A stretch of 64,000 nucleotides of DNA from Oscillibacter faecalis_A (GTDB lineage Bacteria; Bacillota; Clostridia; Oscillospirales; Oscillospiraceae), in NCBI RefSeq assembly GCF_029218125.1, contig NZ_JARFXX010000001.1:1-64000 (forward strand), given 5' to 3'. Both the position numbers and the translations under genes were made by a program. A model generated the notes under the pieces. That model did not search any database. It was not told where the DNA came from and saw only the letters and a list, made by a program, of their open reading frames with translations. Below, one piece after another: positions 32,269 to 41,424 of the stretch; the first letter of the stretch is position 1; the number at the start of each line of letters is the position of its first letter.

Positions 32269-33485
32269 TTCGGCGTCTGCGGCTGAAATTCATCTGCGTG
32301 AATATGCTCATCGTCACGGTGATGATGGGCGTCATCTTCGGTCTTGTGTACCACTTTACGCAGACGGGACTGGAAACTCAGAGCGTTTCCATGCTGCAAA
32401 GCATTGCGGCGGAGCCGTTTCGCCCTAACCGTCCGGGAAAGCCGCCGGAGGGCGTCCAGCTCCCGTTTTTCATGCTGGAGCTGGACGAGGATGGCAGCCT
32501 CACCGCCGCGGGCAGCGGCTATTATGACCTGACGGACGAGGAATTTCTCAATACGCTGGTCTCCGCCGCCGATGAATCCGATGTGCCCATCGGTATGCTG
32601 CCGGAATACGGCCTGCGGTACTGCCGCAGCGTCACCCCCTTTGGGGAGCGCATCGTCTTTGCCGATATGTCCAGTGAGCAGGCGATGCTGTCCCATCTGC
32701 TGCAAACCTGCGCGGTCATCGCGGTGCTGTGCTTTGCCGCATTCCTGCTTATCAGTTGGCTGCTGGCCCGGTGGGCCGTGCGGCCTGTTGAAAAGGCGTG
32801 GCAGCAACAGCGGCAGTTCGTGGCGGACGCCTCCCATGAGCTGAAAACGCCCCTGACGGTCATTATGACCAACGCGGAGCTTTTGAACAGCCCGGACTTT
32901 GACGAGGCCCGCCGCAGCCAGTTCGCCGCCCACATCCTCACCATGTCCCGGCAGATGCGCCGGCTCATCGAGGAAATGCTGGAGCTGGCCCGGACGGACA
33001 ACGGCCGTTCTCTTTCCGGCTTTGCGCCGGTGGACCTCAGCCGCCTTGTCAGCGACGCTCTGCTGCCCTTTGAGCCAGTATTTTTTGAAAAGGGCCTGAC
33101 CCTGACCTCCGACATCGTGCCGGAGGTCACTGTCCTTGGCAGCGGACAGCATCTGCGTCAGGTAGTGGATATTCTGCTGGACAACGCGCAGAAATATTCC
33201 GATGTCCCCGGTGAGGTTACGGCAGTCCTCACCCGACAGGGCAGCCGGTGCCGCCTGTCGGTGTCCAATCCCGGCCCTGCCCTCCCCAAAGAGGAGCTGC
33301 GGAGTATTTTCGAACGCTTTTACCGGGTGGATTCGGCCCATACTCAGCGAGGCAGCTACGGCCTCGGCCTCTCCATCGCCCGGAACATTGTCACCCATCA
33401 CCATGGCCGCATCTGGGCCGAGAGCAAGGAGGGCCGCGTCACCTTTACCGTGGAGCTGCCGGTCAGAGCGTCTGCCCGGTCATAG
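32265..33485 (+). CDS. Sensor histidine kinase
   Basis: 406 residues. Membrane spans at about 10-32 and 146-170 flank a sensor loop of about 110 residues. H-box FVADASHELKTPLTVIM, N-box DNAQKYSDV, then a G2-like GSYGLGLSIARNIV. Partner of the preceding OmpR-type regulator. The small extracytoplasmic loop contains PPEGVQLPFFMLELD; signal unknown. Confidence 0.95.
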   Translation: MIRRLRLKFICVNMLIVTVMMGVIFGLVYHFTQTGLETQSVSMLQSIAAEPFRPNRPGKPPEGVQLPFFMLELDEDGSLTAAGSGYYDLTDEEFLNTLVSAADESDVPIGMLPEYGLRYCRSVTPFGERIVFADMSSEQAMLSHLLQTCAVIAVLCFAAFLLISWLLARWAVRPVEKAWQQQRQFVADASHELKTPLTVIMTNAELLNSPDFDEARRSQFAAHILTMSRQMRRLIEEMLELARTDNGRSLSGFAPVDLSRLVSDALLPFEPVFFEKGLTLTSDIVPEVTVLGSGQHLRQVVDILLDNAQKYSDVPGEVTAVLTRQGSRCRLSVSNPGPALPKEELRSIFERFYRVDSAHTQRGSYGLGLSIARNIVTHHHGRIWAESKEGRVTFTVELPVRASARS

Positions 33486-33564
33486 GGGCTTTGACTTTTC
33501 CGCCGGAAGCGGCTAAAATGAAGAAAATCTTTGATACGGCGTATCCGCCGGGAAAGGTGCCGCC

Positions 33565-35097
33565 ATGGAACGTGCCTCCGGAATCCTGCTTCCCCTGTTT
33601 TCCCTGCCCTCCCCCTACGGCATCGGCACAATGGGCCGCGCCGCCTACGAATTTGCGGATTTCCTTCACGCTGCCGGGCAGCGGTACTGGCAGCTTTTGC
33701 CCCTCGGCCCCACCGGCTATGGGGACTCCCCCTATCAGAGCTTTTCCACCTACGCCGGAAACCCCTATTTCATCGACCTGGAGTTGCTGGCGGAGGACGG
33801 CCTTTTGACGCAGGCGGAGCTGTCCGCCCGCGAGTGGGGGAACGATCCCCGGCGGGTGGATTACGGCGCGGTCTATGAAAACCGCCTGCCCCTGCTGCGT
33901 CTGGCAAAGGCCCGGGGCTGGCAGCGGGACCGGGACGCCGTGGCCGCCTTTGCGGCGCAGAACGCCGCGTGGCTGCCGGGCTATGCCCTGTTCATGGCGC
34001 TGAAGGAGCGGTTTGGAATGAAACCGTGGCAGCAGTGGCCGGAGGACATCCGTCTGCGCCGCCCAGAGGCGCTGAAGCGCTGCCGGGCTGAGGCACAGGA
34101 GGAAATCGAATTTTACACTTATGTACAATTTCTGTTCTTCCGCCAGTGGAACGCTCTGAAAGCCTATGTCAACAGCCTTGGCATCCGCATCATCGGGGAC
34201 GTTCCCATTTATGTTGCCATGGACTCCGCCGACGTCTGGGCGGAGCGGGCTATGTTCCAACTGGATTCCCACGGCTTTCCCACAGAGGTCGCCGGTGTCC
34301 CGCCGGACTACTTCAGCGCTGACGGACAGCTCTGGGGAAATCCTCTGTACGATTACGAGGCCATGAAGCACGATGGCTTCGGCTGGTGGATTCGCCGCAT
34401 TGACGGTGCGGCACGGCTATATGATGTAGTCCGCATTGATCACTTCCGGGGTTTTGCCGCCTACTGGGCCGTTCCCTACGGAGAGACCACCGCCAAAAAC
34501 GGACATTGGATGCCGGGGCCGGGCATGGATTTGGTTGGTGTCCTCACCGGCTGGTTCCCCAACCTTTCCTTCATTGCTGAGGACTTAGGTACCCCCGCCC
34601 CGGAGGTCACGGCTTTACTGAGCGTCTCCGGTCTTCCGGGAATGCGGGTGCTGGAATTTGCCTTTGACAACCCACAGGGGCAAAGCCCCTATCTGCCCCA
34701 TCGCTGCATTGAAAACTGTGTCTACTATACCGGCACCCACGATAACGCTCCGCTTTCGCCGTGGCGAAGCGAGGTGGAGCCGGAGGCTCTTACCTTTGCG
34801 GCGCAATATTTGGGCCTGAACCCGCAGGAGGGCTTCTGCGCCGGAATGCTCCGGGGCGGCATGATGACCTCCGCCAAGCTGTTTGTCTCCCAGCTTCAGG
34901 ACTGGCTGGAAGCGGAGGATGTTGGCCGCATCAACACCCCCGGCACCGCGCAGGGCAACTGGCAGTTTCGCCTGTCCCCCGGTGTGCTCAGCGACGAATT
35001 AGCGGCGCACATTCGGGCCGTTACGGCCCGCTATGGCCGCCTGCCGGACTGCGCCGCACTGAAAGCGGCCTCTTCACAGCCAATGCTGCACCTGTAA
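33565..35097 (+). CDS. malQ: 4-alpha-glucanotransferase (amylomaltase)
   Basis: 510 residues, GH77. Transfers alpha-1,4-glucan segments during maltodextrin or glycogen use. Conserved LPLGPTGYGDSPYQSFS, VAGVPPDYFSADGQLWGNP, the nucleophile region YDVVRIDHFRGFAAYW, acid/base in LSFIAEDLG and TGTHDNAPL. Complete length. The gap from the kinase gene is about 80 nt; no other glycogen genes are in the window. Confidence 0.97.
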   Translation: MERASGILLPLFSLPSPYGIGTMGRAAYEFADFLHAAGQRYWQLLPLGPTGYGDSPYQSFSTYAGNPYFIDLELLAEDGLLTQAELSAREWGNDPRRVDYGAVYENRLPLLRLAKARGWQRDRDAVAAFAAQNAAWLPGYALFMALKERFGMKPWQQWPEDIRLRRPEALKRCRAEAQEEIEFYTYVQFLFFRQWNALKAYVNSLGIRIIGDVPIYVAMDSADVWAERAMFQLDSHGFPTEVAGVPPDYFSADGQLWGNPLYDYEAMKHDGFGWWIRRIDGAARLYDVVRIDHFRGFAAYWAVPYGETTAKNGHWMPGPGMDLVGVLTGWFPNLSFIAEDLGTPAPEVTALLSVSGLPGMRVLEFAFDNPQGQSPYLPHRCIENCVYYTGTHDNAPLSPWRSEVEPEALTFAAQYLGLNPQEGFCAGMLRGGMMTSAKLFVSQLQDWLEAEDVGRINTPGTAQGNWQFRLSPGVLSDELAAHIRAVTARYGRLPDCAALKAASSQPMLHL

Positions 35098-35102
35098 AGT
35101 AA

Positions 35103-35136
35103 AAAAATCCCCGACACCTAAGTGTCGGGGATTTTT
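35103..35136. terminator. Bidirectional terminator malQ/rnfB
   Basis: Perfect 15-bp stem AAAAATCCCCGACAC/GTGTCGGGGATTTTT with a CTAA loop; A and T runs are part of the stem and serve both strands. Confidence 0.93.
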
Positions 35137-35155
35137 CATGTGTTGCTTCAGGCAC

Positions 35156-36058
35156 TTATGCCTGCGGGGCAGAAGCGGCAGCAGCCTCCTCCGCAGCCTT
35201 CTTGGCAGCGGCAGCCTTCTCAGCCTGAGTCTTCTTAATGGCCTTGTACTTCTCCTTCTCCTCAGCAGTTGCCTTGGGGAGGATGGCGTCACGGGGGCAG
35301 ACCTTGGTGCAGAGCTTGCAGCCCACGCACTTGTCATAGTCGATGACAGCCACGCCGTTGACCACATGGATAGCGTCCTTCTTGCACTCCTTCTCGCACA
35401 GGCCGCAGCCGATGCAGGAGTTGCCGCAGACACTCATAGCAGCCTTGCCCTTATCCAGGTTGGCACAGGCCACATGGACCTTCTTGCTGGCGGGCACGGA
35501 GGTAATCAGGCCGCGGGGGCAGGCCTTCATGCAGGCGCCGCAGTTGGTGCATTTCTCAGGGTCCACAACGGCGGTGCCGTTGGGGCCGATGGACATGGCG
35601 CCGAACTGGCAGGCGCTGACGCAGGAGCCGAAGCCCAGGCAGCCGAAGCGGCAGTCCAGAGGACCGGCAGCAACCTTGGTGGCAGAGAGGCAGTCATGCA
35701 CGCCCACATACTCAAAGCGCTTCTTAGCAGCCTCGCCGCCGTTGCAGCGGACGAAGGCCACCTGACGCTCGCCGGAGGGAGCGGCCATGCCCATGATCTC
35801 CGCGATAGCGGCAGCATTGTCAGGGCCGGCGGGGGCGCAGGCGTTCACAGGTGCGTTGCCGGCTAAAATGGCGGCAGCGCAGCCGGCGCAGCCGGGATAG
35901 CCGCAGCCGCCGCAGTTCGCACCGGCCAGATGGCTGAGGATTGCTTCCTCGCGGGGGTCCTTTTTGACCTCAAAAATCTTGGAGGCCACGGACAGGATCA
36001 GTCCGAACAGAGCGCCCAGCGCGCCCAGAACCACAATGGCGTAAATAATATTTCCCAT
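35156..36058 (-). CDS. rnfB: Rnf complex subunit RnfB
   Basis: 300 residues. Membrane anchor IIYAIVVLGALGALFGLIL, Fe-S motif GANCGGCGYPGCAGCA, then several 4Fe-4S motifs including CTNCGACMKACP, CIGCGLCEKECKK and CVGCKLCTKVCP. It is the presumed entry point for ferredoxin electrons. A C-terminal Ala/Lys/Glu-rich tail of about 45 residues follows the last cluster and is not part of the core fold. Last gene of rnfCDGEAB. Confidence 0.96.
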   Translation of the reverse strand: MGNIIYAIVVLGALGALFGLILSVASKIFEVKKDPREEAILSHLAGANCGGCGYPGCAGCAAAILAGNAPVNACAPAGPDNAAAIAEIMGMAAPSGERQVAFVRCNGGEAAKKRFEYVGVHDCLSATKVAAGPLDCRFGCLGFGSCVSACQFGAMSIGPNGTAVVDPEKCTNCGACMKACPRGLITSVPASKKVHVACANLDKGKAAMSVCGNSCIGCGLCEKECKKDAIHVVNGVAVIDYDKCVGCKLCTKVCPRDAILPKATAEEKEKYKAIKKTQAEKAAAAKKAAEEAAAASAPQA

Positions 36059-36071
36059 CTTTCCTTCCTCC

Positions 36072-36659
36072 TTACCAGACCTTCAGGCCGGAGAAGCCCA
36101 TGAAAGCCAGCGCCATCAGGCCGGCGGTGATCAGCGCGATGGGGAAACCGTCCCAGCACTTGGGGTAATCAGCGAACACCAGACGCTCACGGATGCTGGC
36201 AAACAGCACGATGGCCAGCAGGAAGCCCAGGCCGCCGGTAATGCCGTAAACCACGGACTCGATGAAGTTGTAGTTGTTCTGCACGTTCAGCAGCACCACG
36301 CCCAGCACGGCGCAGTTGGTGGTGATCAGGGGCAGGTACACGCCCAGAGCGGTGTACAGAGAGGGCATGGACTTCTGCAGGAACATCTCAATGAACTGCA
36401 CCAGAGAAGCGATGACCAGAATGAATGCCACCGTCTGCATATACGCAAGGTCCAGCGGGATCAGGATGAACCGGTTCACCACGAAGCACACGGCGGAGGC
36501 CAGACCCATAACAAAGGTAACGGCCACGCCCATGCCAACGGCGGTATCCACCTTCTTGGAAACGCCCAAGAACGGGCAGCAGCCCAGGAACTGGGAGAAG
36601 ATGAAGTTGTTTGCAAGGATCGCGCCCAGCGTGATTGAAAGCAGCTTAAAGATTTCCAT
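36072..36659 (-). CDS. rnfA: Rnf complex subunit RnfA
   Basis: 195 residues, six membrane spans, RnfA/NqrE type. Conserved NNFIFSQFLGCCPFLGVSKK near the start and LPLITTNCAVLGVVLL in the middle, containing the Cys of the intramembrane Fe-S site known for this family. ATG overlaps the rnfE stop by one base (TAATG). Confidence 0.96.
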   Translation of the reverse strand: MEIFKLLSITLGAILANNFIFSQFLGCCPFLGVSKKVDTAVGMGVAVTFVMGLASAVCFVVNRFILIPLDLAYMQTVAFILVIASLVQFIEMFLQKSMPSLYTALGVYLPLITTNCAVLGVVLLNVQNNYNFIESVVYGITGGLGFLLAIVLFASIRERLVFADYPKCWDGFPIALITAGLMALAFMGFSGLKVW

Positions 36660-37291
36660 TATTTGCTCTCCTCCTTATCCTTCTTGGGACGAGCCAGAGC
36701 CCACTGCATGGCAGCGATCAGAGCAGCCAGCACCAGGAAGCCGCCCACAGGCAACGTCAGCATACCCACGCCGAAATCGGAGGGGAAGATCTGAACGCCG
36801 TTGGCGCCCAGCACGCCGCCGCCGAAGGCGCCCTTGCCGAGGAACTCACGGATGATGCACATGGCCAGCAGCACCCAGGTGTAGCCGATGCCCTGGAAAA
36901 TACCGTCAAACATAGAGGCCACAACGCCGTTCTTATAGGAGAACGCCTCGGCACGGCCCAGAATGATGCAGTTCACCACGATCAGGGGGATGAACACACC
37001 CAGAGAATTGGCAAGGTCGGGCAGGAACGCCTGAATGGACAGGTCCACGCAGGTCACGAAGCCCGCGATCACCACGATAAACATGGCGATACGGATTTTA
37101 TCGGGGATGATCTTCCGCATAGCGGCAATGATCATGTTGGACAGCGTCAGGATGATGGTAACGGCCACACCCATGCCGATGCCGTTGAAGAAGGAGGTGG
37201 TGATGGCCATGGTAGAGCACATACCCAGCACCTGAACCAGAACGGGGTTCTGCGTCAGCAGACCGTCCTTGAATTGCTTACCGATATTCAT
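36659..37291 (-). CDS. rnfE: Rnf complex subunit RnfE
   Basis: 210 residues, six membrane spans, RnfE/NqrD type. Opening LLTQNPVLVQVLGMCSTMAI and FIPLIVVNCIILGRAEAF with the conserved Cys positions that, with RnfA, hold the intramembrane cluster. AGAGGAGG lies upstream of the ATG. A lysine-rich C-terminus ends the protein. Confidence 0.96.
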   Translation of the reverse strand: MNIGKQFKDGLLTQNPVLVQVLGMCSTMAITTSFFNGIGMGVAVTIILTLSNMIIAAMRKIIPDKIRIAMFIVVIAGFVTCVDLSIQAFLPDLANSLGVFIPLIVVNCIILGRAEAFSYKNGVVASMFDGIFQGIGYTWVLLAMCIIREFLGKGAFGGGVLGANGVQIFPSDFGVGMLTLPVGGFLVLAALIAAMQWALARPKKDKEESK

Positions 37292-37310
37292 GTTTCAATG
37301 TCCTCCTCTC

Positions 37311-37928
37311 TTAGCCGATAACGCCGGCCACAGCCAGCGCGGCATTGACGCCGGTGGTCACACCCTTGGTGGACACGGTGGCGCCGGTAATGGCATCCAC
37401 GTTGGAGCCGACGGACAGCGTACCGTCAGCGGCAGACTTGCCGATGAACTGGTCCAGAACGCCGGTGCCGTTGGTCAGAGGCTCGTTGCCCATGACCTTG
37501 GAGCCGATACCGGAGGTCTCGGAGTTGGTGACGATGGAAACGCCGGTCACGGCGCCGTCCATGTCAATGCCCACCATCATGGAGATGGTACCCTGAGAGC
37601 CGGAGGACTCCACATTGATGGCATAGCCAATGGGCTGTCCGCCGGACTGCGCCTGATAAACGGCAGCCAGCGTGCCGCCCTGTGCGGTAGCCGCGGCGGT
37701 CATATCATCGGTAAGGTCCATAGCGTCGGAGAAATCGTCAGCGCTGATGACCTCCTTCATAGCGGTCACAGTCTTTTCCCAAGTGATAGCTGCGATCTTG
37801 TCCTTGGTAATGCTGTTGACCCAGCCCAGAACACCGGCCACAACCATGCAGGTCAAAAACAGCGTCACAGTCAGCTTAATGATGTACTTGGGATCCATAT
37901 CGACCTTGTTTTTCACTTCGTTGCTCAT
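37311..37928 (-). CDS. rnfG: Rnf complex subunit RnfG
   Basis: 205 residues. One membrane span (IIKLTVTLFLTCMVVAGVLG) and an extracytoplasmic FMN-binding domain. FMN is covalently bound through Thr in the motif DAITGATVSTKGV. The start giving MSNEVKNKV overlaps the rnfD stop and has GAAGGAGG upstream; longer in-frame starts run into rnfD and are rejected. Confidence 0.95.
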   Translation of the reverse strand: MSNEVKNKVDMDPKYIIKLTVTLFLTCMVVAGVLGWVNSITKDKIAAITWEKTVTAMKEVISADDFSDAMDLTDDMTAAATAQGGTLAAVYQAQSGGQPIGYAINVESSGSQGTISMMVGIDMDGAVTGVSIVTNSETSGIGSKVMGNEPLTNGTGVLDQFIGKSAADGTLSVGSNVDAITGATVSTKGVTTGVNAALAVAGVIG

Positions 37929-38944
37929 TTCGCGGCTGCCTCCTTCTTGTCGGATTTCACCACGCCGAACCGAACGGGCTTGGTGTACTTGTCGATGAGC
38001 GCGGTGCAGCAGTTCATCACCATGATGGAGTAGCACACGCCCTCATTATAGGAGCCAAAGTACCGGATGAACACGGTGAACAGGCCGCAGCCGATGCCGT
38101 AGATGAGCTGGCCCTTGGCAGTAACGGGAGAGGTGGCATAGTCGGTCGCCATGAAGAAGGCGCCGAGGAACAGGCCGCCGCCGAAGATGCTGTAGAGCAT
38201 ATACTCAACGCCGGAGCCGGCCTTGGGGAACAACAGGGTCAGCACGGCCACGGTGGCGATGTAGGCTACGGGAGTCTGCCAATTAATGACCTTGCGCCAC
38301 AGCAGATACACGCCGCCGATGAGCAGCATCAGCGCGGAGATCTCGCCCATGGAGCCGCCGATCTTGCCGAGGAACATATCGCCCACGGAGGCGATCTCCT
38401 TCAGACCGTCCATGTTGCCGGTCTTCAGATAGGCCAGCGGGGTGGCGGCGGACACAACATCCACCGGCATACCGCCGCCGATAGCGGCCTTGGTGCCGGC
38501 AGGCAGCCAGGAGGTCATGGTGCCGGCATAGCTGGCCAGCAGAGCAGCACGGCCTGCCAGAGCGGGGTTCAGGAAGTTCTTGCCGATGCCGCCGAAAAGC
38601 TGCTTGACCACAACGATGGCAAAAAAGTCACCGATGAGAATCATCCACAGCGGGGTGGTGGCGGGGCAGACAAAGGCCAGCAGCATACCGGTGACCACAG
38701 CGGAGAGGTCACCGACAGACTGGGGCTTGTGCATGAGCTTGCGGTACAGGCCCTCAAAGACAACGCAGCCAATGACGGACACGGCGGTGAGGAGCAGAGC
38801 CTCCACACCGAAGTAAATGATGGCCCAAATCAGAGCCGGACACATGGCGATGATGACGTCCAGCATGATAGTGCGGGTGGTTTCACTGCCGCGGATATGG
38901 GGATTGGAAGTGGCAATGAGCTTCAAATTCTTATAATCCGTCAT
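37925..38944 (-). CDS. rnfD: Rnf complex subunit RnfD
   Basis: 339 residues with about nine to ten membrane spans, RnfD/NqrB type. The FMN-attachment region reads VDVVSAATPLAYLK (S-A-A-T, where S-G-A-T is common). LFGGIGKNFLNPALAGRAAL is the conserved segment. Three nucleotides separate it from rnfC. Confidence 0.95.
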   Translation of the reverse strand: MTDYKNLKLIATSNPHIRGSETTRTIMLDVIIAMCPALIWAIIYFGVEALLLTAVSVIGCVVFEGLYRKLMHKPQSVGDLSAVVTGMLLAFVCPATTPLWMILIGDFFAIVVVKQLFGGIGKNFLNPALAGRAALLASYAGTMTSWLPAGTKAAIGGGMPVDVVSAATPLAYLKTGNMDGLKEIASVGDMFLGKIGGSMGEISALMLLIGGVYLLWRKVINWQTPVAYIATVAVLTLLFPKAGSGVEYMLYSIFGGGLFLGAFFMATDYATSPVTAKGQLIYGIGCGLFTVFIRYFGSYNEGVCYSIMVMNCCTALIDKYTKPVRFGVVKSDKKEAAAK

Positions 38945-38947
38945 CTC

Positions 38948-40312
38948 TTATGCCTCCTTCTTTTCTGCCGCGGCCTTCTTGGCCTCAGCGGCGGCCTTAT
39001 CGGCTGCCATCTTGTTCTTGACGAGCTGCTTGCCGGTCTTGAACATGTGGGTCAGGTGCATCCGGGCGGGGCAGGCATACGCGCAGGCGCCGCACTCCAT
39101 GCAGTCCATGATGTGCGCCGCGTTCAGCTCATCCACCATGCCCTTTTCGGCATACTGATACATAAAGAGAGGCTCCAGATGCACGGGGCAGGCGGCAACG
39201 CACTTGCCGCAGCGGATGCACTGGGGATGCTCAACAGTCTGCTCTTCCTTCTCGCAGAACGCCAGAATAGCGCCGGTGCCCTTGGCCACGGGGATATCCG
39301 CGGTATACTGGGCCATGCCCATCATGGGGCCGCCGGCGATAAGCTTGTAAGTACCGTCCTTCACGCCGCCGCAGGCATCCAGCAGCAATGACACGGGGGT
39401 GCCGATGGGGCACTCGATGTTCTTGGGGTCCACAATGCCGGAGCCGGACACGGTGACGACCTTGTTCACCACGGGCATACCGGTGGTAATGGCCTTGTAG
39501 ATGCAGATGGTGGTGTTGATGTTGAACACCGCGCAGCCCACATCGGCAGGCAGGCCGCCGGGAGGCACCTGACGGCCGGTGATGGCCTGAATGAGCTGCT
39601 TCTCACCGCCCTGGGGGTAACGGCAGCGCAGGGGCTCCACCACAACGGGGGCCTTCTTCTCGGCAATGACCTTGTTCAGCGCGTCAATGCCGTTTTGCTT
39701 GTTGTCCTCAACGCCGATGACAACCTTGTCCACGCCGAACATCTTGGCAAGATAGGTAGCGCCACCGATGATGTCCGCCGTGCGCTCCAGCATGGCCCGG
39801 TGGTCACCGGTGATGTAGGGCTCGCACTCAGCGCCATTGATGAGCACGTCCTTGACCTTGCCGATGCCGCCGGAGATCTTCACGTGGGTGGGGAACGTTG
39901 CGCCGCCCATACCGACGATACCGGCGTTCTTGACGATCTCAATCATTTCCTCCACCGTCAGGGCATCGGGGTCGGCAGGTGCCTTGACCTCTTCGCTGAT
40001 TGTGTTCTGGAAATCATTTTCGATCACCACGGACATCATGTTGCCGCCCATGGAATAGGGACGGGGCTCGATGGCCTTGACTGTACCGGAAACGCTGGCA
40101 TGGATAGGGGCGCCCAGCCCCTTGAATTCGCCGATCTTCTGGCCCACCTTGACCTGATCGCCCACCTTGACGGTAGGCGTGCAGGGAGCGCCAAAGTGCA
40201 TCGACATGGGGATGACCACGGTGGCCGGCGGTGCCAGCTGCTCGATGGCCTTTTCATTGGTCGCGGCTTTCATATCATGGGGATGAACGCCGCCAAAGAA
40301 TGCTTGTGCCAT
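38948..40312 (-). CDS. rnfC: Rnf complex subunit RnfC
   Basis: 454 residues. N-terminal FGGVHPHDMK, NADH/FMN-binding domain with GGATFPTHVK and LINGAECEPYITGDHR, then two 4Fe-4S motifs CIRCGKCVAACPVHLEP and CMECGACAYACPARMHL. Passes electrons between the Rnf complex and NAD. ATGAGGTG lies 8 nt before the ATG giving MAQAFFGGVH; a longer in-frame extension has no ribosome site. First gene of the rnf operon. Confidence 0.96.
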   Translation of the reverse strand: MAQAFFGGVHPHDMKAATNEKAIEQLAPPATVVIPMSMHFGAPCTPTVKVGDQVKVGQKIGEFKGLGAPIHASVSGTVKAIEPRPYSMGGNMMSVVIENDFQNTISEEVKAPADPDALTVEEMIEIVKNAGIVGMGGATFPTHVKISGGIGKVKDVLINGAECEPYITGDHRAMLERTADIIGGATYLAKMFGVDKVVIGVEDNKQNGIDALNKVIAEKKAPVVVEPLRCRYPQGGEKQLIQAITGRQVPPGGLPADVGCAVFNINTTICIYKAITTGMPVVNKVVTVSGSGIVDPKNIECPIGTPVSLLLDACGGVKDGTYKLIAGGPMMGMAQYTADIPVAKGTGAILAFCEKEEQTVEHPQCIRCGKCVAACPVHLEPLFMYQYAEKGMVDELNAAHIMDCMECGACAYACPARMHLTHMFKTGKQLVKNKMAADKAAAEAKKAAAEKKEA

Positions 40313-40422
40313 TGTCTTCACCTCATTTTTACTCCATTGATAGCTGCCGAAGAACGCCCTGCCGCACCATTGGCAATGGCATGGCAGGCCATGCTTCGGC
40401 ATACTACCACATACTGAAGCAG

Positions 40423-40451
40423 ATTTTACACCATGATTTCAAAAATGTCCA
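40423..40451 (-). promoter_or_regulatory. Promoter of the rnf operon
   Basis: TGGACA and TAAAAT with 17-nt spacing on the minus strand, about 105 nt upstream of rnfC. The AT-rich remainder of this divergent gap shows no other clear element. Confidence 0.7.
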
Positions 40452-40581
40452 GTCTGTGAACGTATTTTTTGTAGAAAATTTGTCTCTTTCCTGCCAAGTC
40501 CCTGTGATTTCGGCTATTTTCTGGAAAAACACTGTGGATTTTTTGACAATCTCGCCGCCGTGTTTTCCGTGGGCGGCTCCC

Positions 40582-40610
40582 TTGTCTTTTGCTGAGAGAT
40601 ATGCTACACT
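40582..40610 (+). promoter_or_regulatory. Promoter of the DUF975 unit
   Basis: TTGTCT and TACACT with 17-nt spacing, about 55 nt upstream of the gene. Confidence 0.65.
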
Positions 40611-40666
40611 GCTCTCATCCTGAAATTTCAAAAACGCGCTTCCCTCGGAGGCGCACGGAGGTCTTT

Positions 40667-41419
40667 ATGAACACTGTTTTGAACCGTCCCGCTCTGAAGG
40701 CGCAGGCCCGGGAGCTGCTGCGGACCGCGCAGGTCTCCCCCAAGGCGTTTATGGTGCTGTACTACAGTGTACTGGTGCTTTTAGATGTCCTTATCTCCTT
40801 TCTCCCCAGTGAGGGGCTGGCCGGTATGTTCATCACCACGCTCTCTGAGCTGTTCTCTTGGGTCCTCGGTGCCGGCCTTGTGCTCTATTTCATGGGAATC
40901 CGCCGCCGGGAGCGCATGGAGTTCGCCACATTATTTGATGGGTTTTCCTTTGCCGGAAAGCTCATTGCCCTGAACCTTGTGGTCAACGCCTTCACCGCCC
41001 TGTGGAGTTTGCTGCTTGTGTTCCCCGGCTTCATTGCCTTTTACCGCTACCGCTTCGCGGCTTATAATCTCTATGAAAACCCGGACATCGGCATCTTCGA
41101 GGCCCTGGACCGCAGCAAGCGGCAGACCCGGGGCATGAAAATGCAGCTATTCAACCTGGATTTGAGCTATTTTGGCTGGATCGTGCTGGCCGCGCTGCCG
41201 AACCTGATTGTAAATATCTCTCAGTACATCTCCGTAGGCGGCGACGTTACCGCCTATCTATCGCTCTCCACGCCCCTCCCCCTGTCTCTGCTGTGCACCG
41301 CATGGTCCTTCGCGGTGGCGCTTTTCTATCTGCCGAACTGGCAGTGCGTGCTGCTGGACTATTATGACGCCGCCAAGGCGGCTACACTGGAGCCCCCCGC
41401 CGCGCCTGATTTCCTGTAA
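40667..41419 (+). CDS. DUF975 family membrane protein
   Basis: 250 residues, about five to six hydrophobic segments, N-terminal RPALKAQARELLRTAQVSPK typical of DUF975, and YRYRFAAYNLYENPDIG in the middle. Function unknown. GGAGG is close to the ATG. A MocR-type gene begins five nucleotides after its stop codon, so the two are likely co-transcribed. Confidence 0.85.
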   Translation: MNTVLNRPALKAQARELLRTAQVSPKAFMVLYYSVLVLLDVLISFLPSEGLAGMFITTLSELFSWVLGAGLVLYFMGIRRRERMEFATLFDGFSFAGKLIALNLVVNAFTALWSLLLVFPGFIAFYRYRFAAYNLYENPDIGIFEALDRSKRQTRGMKMQLFNLDLSYFGWIVLAALPNLIVNISQYISVGGDVTAYLSLSTPLPLSLLCTAWSFAVALFYLPNWQCVLLDYYDAAKAATLEPPAAPDFL

Positions 41420-41424
41420 CCACC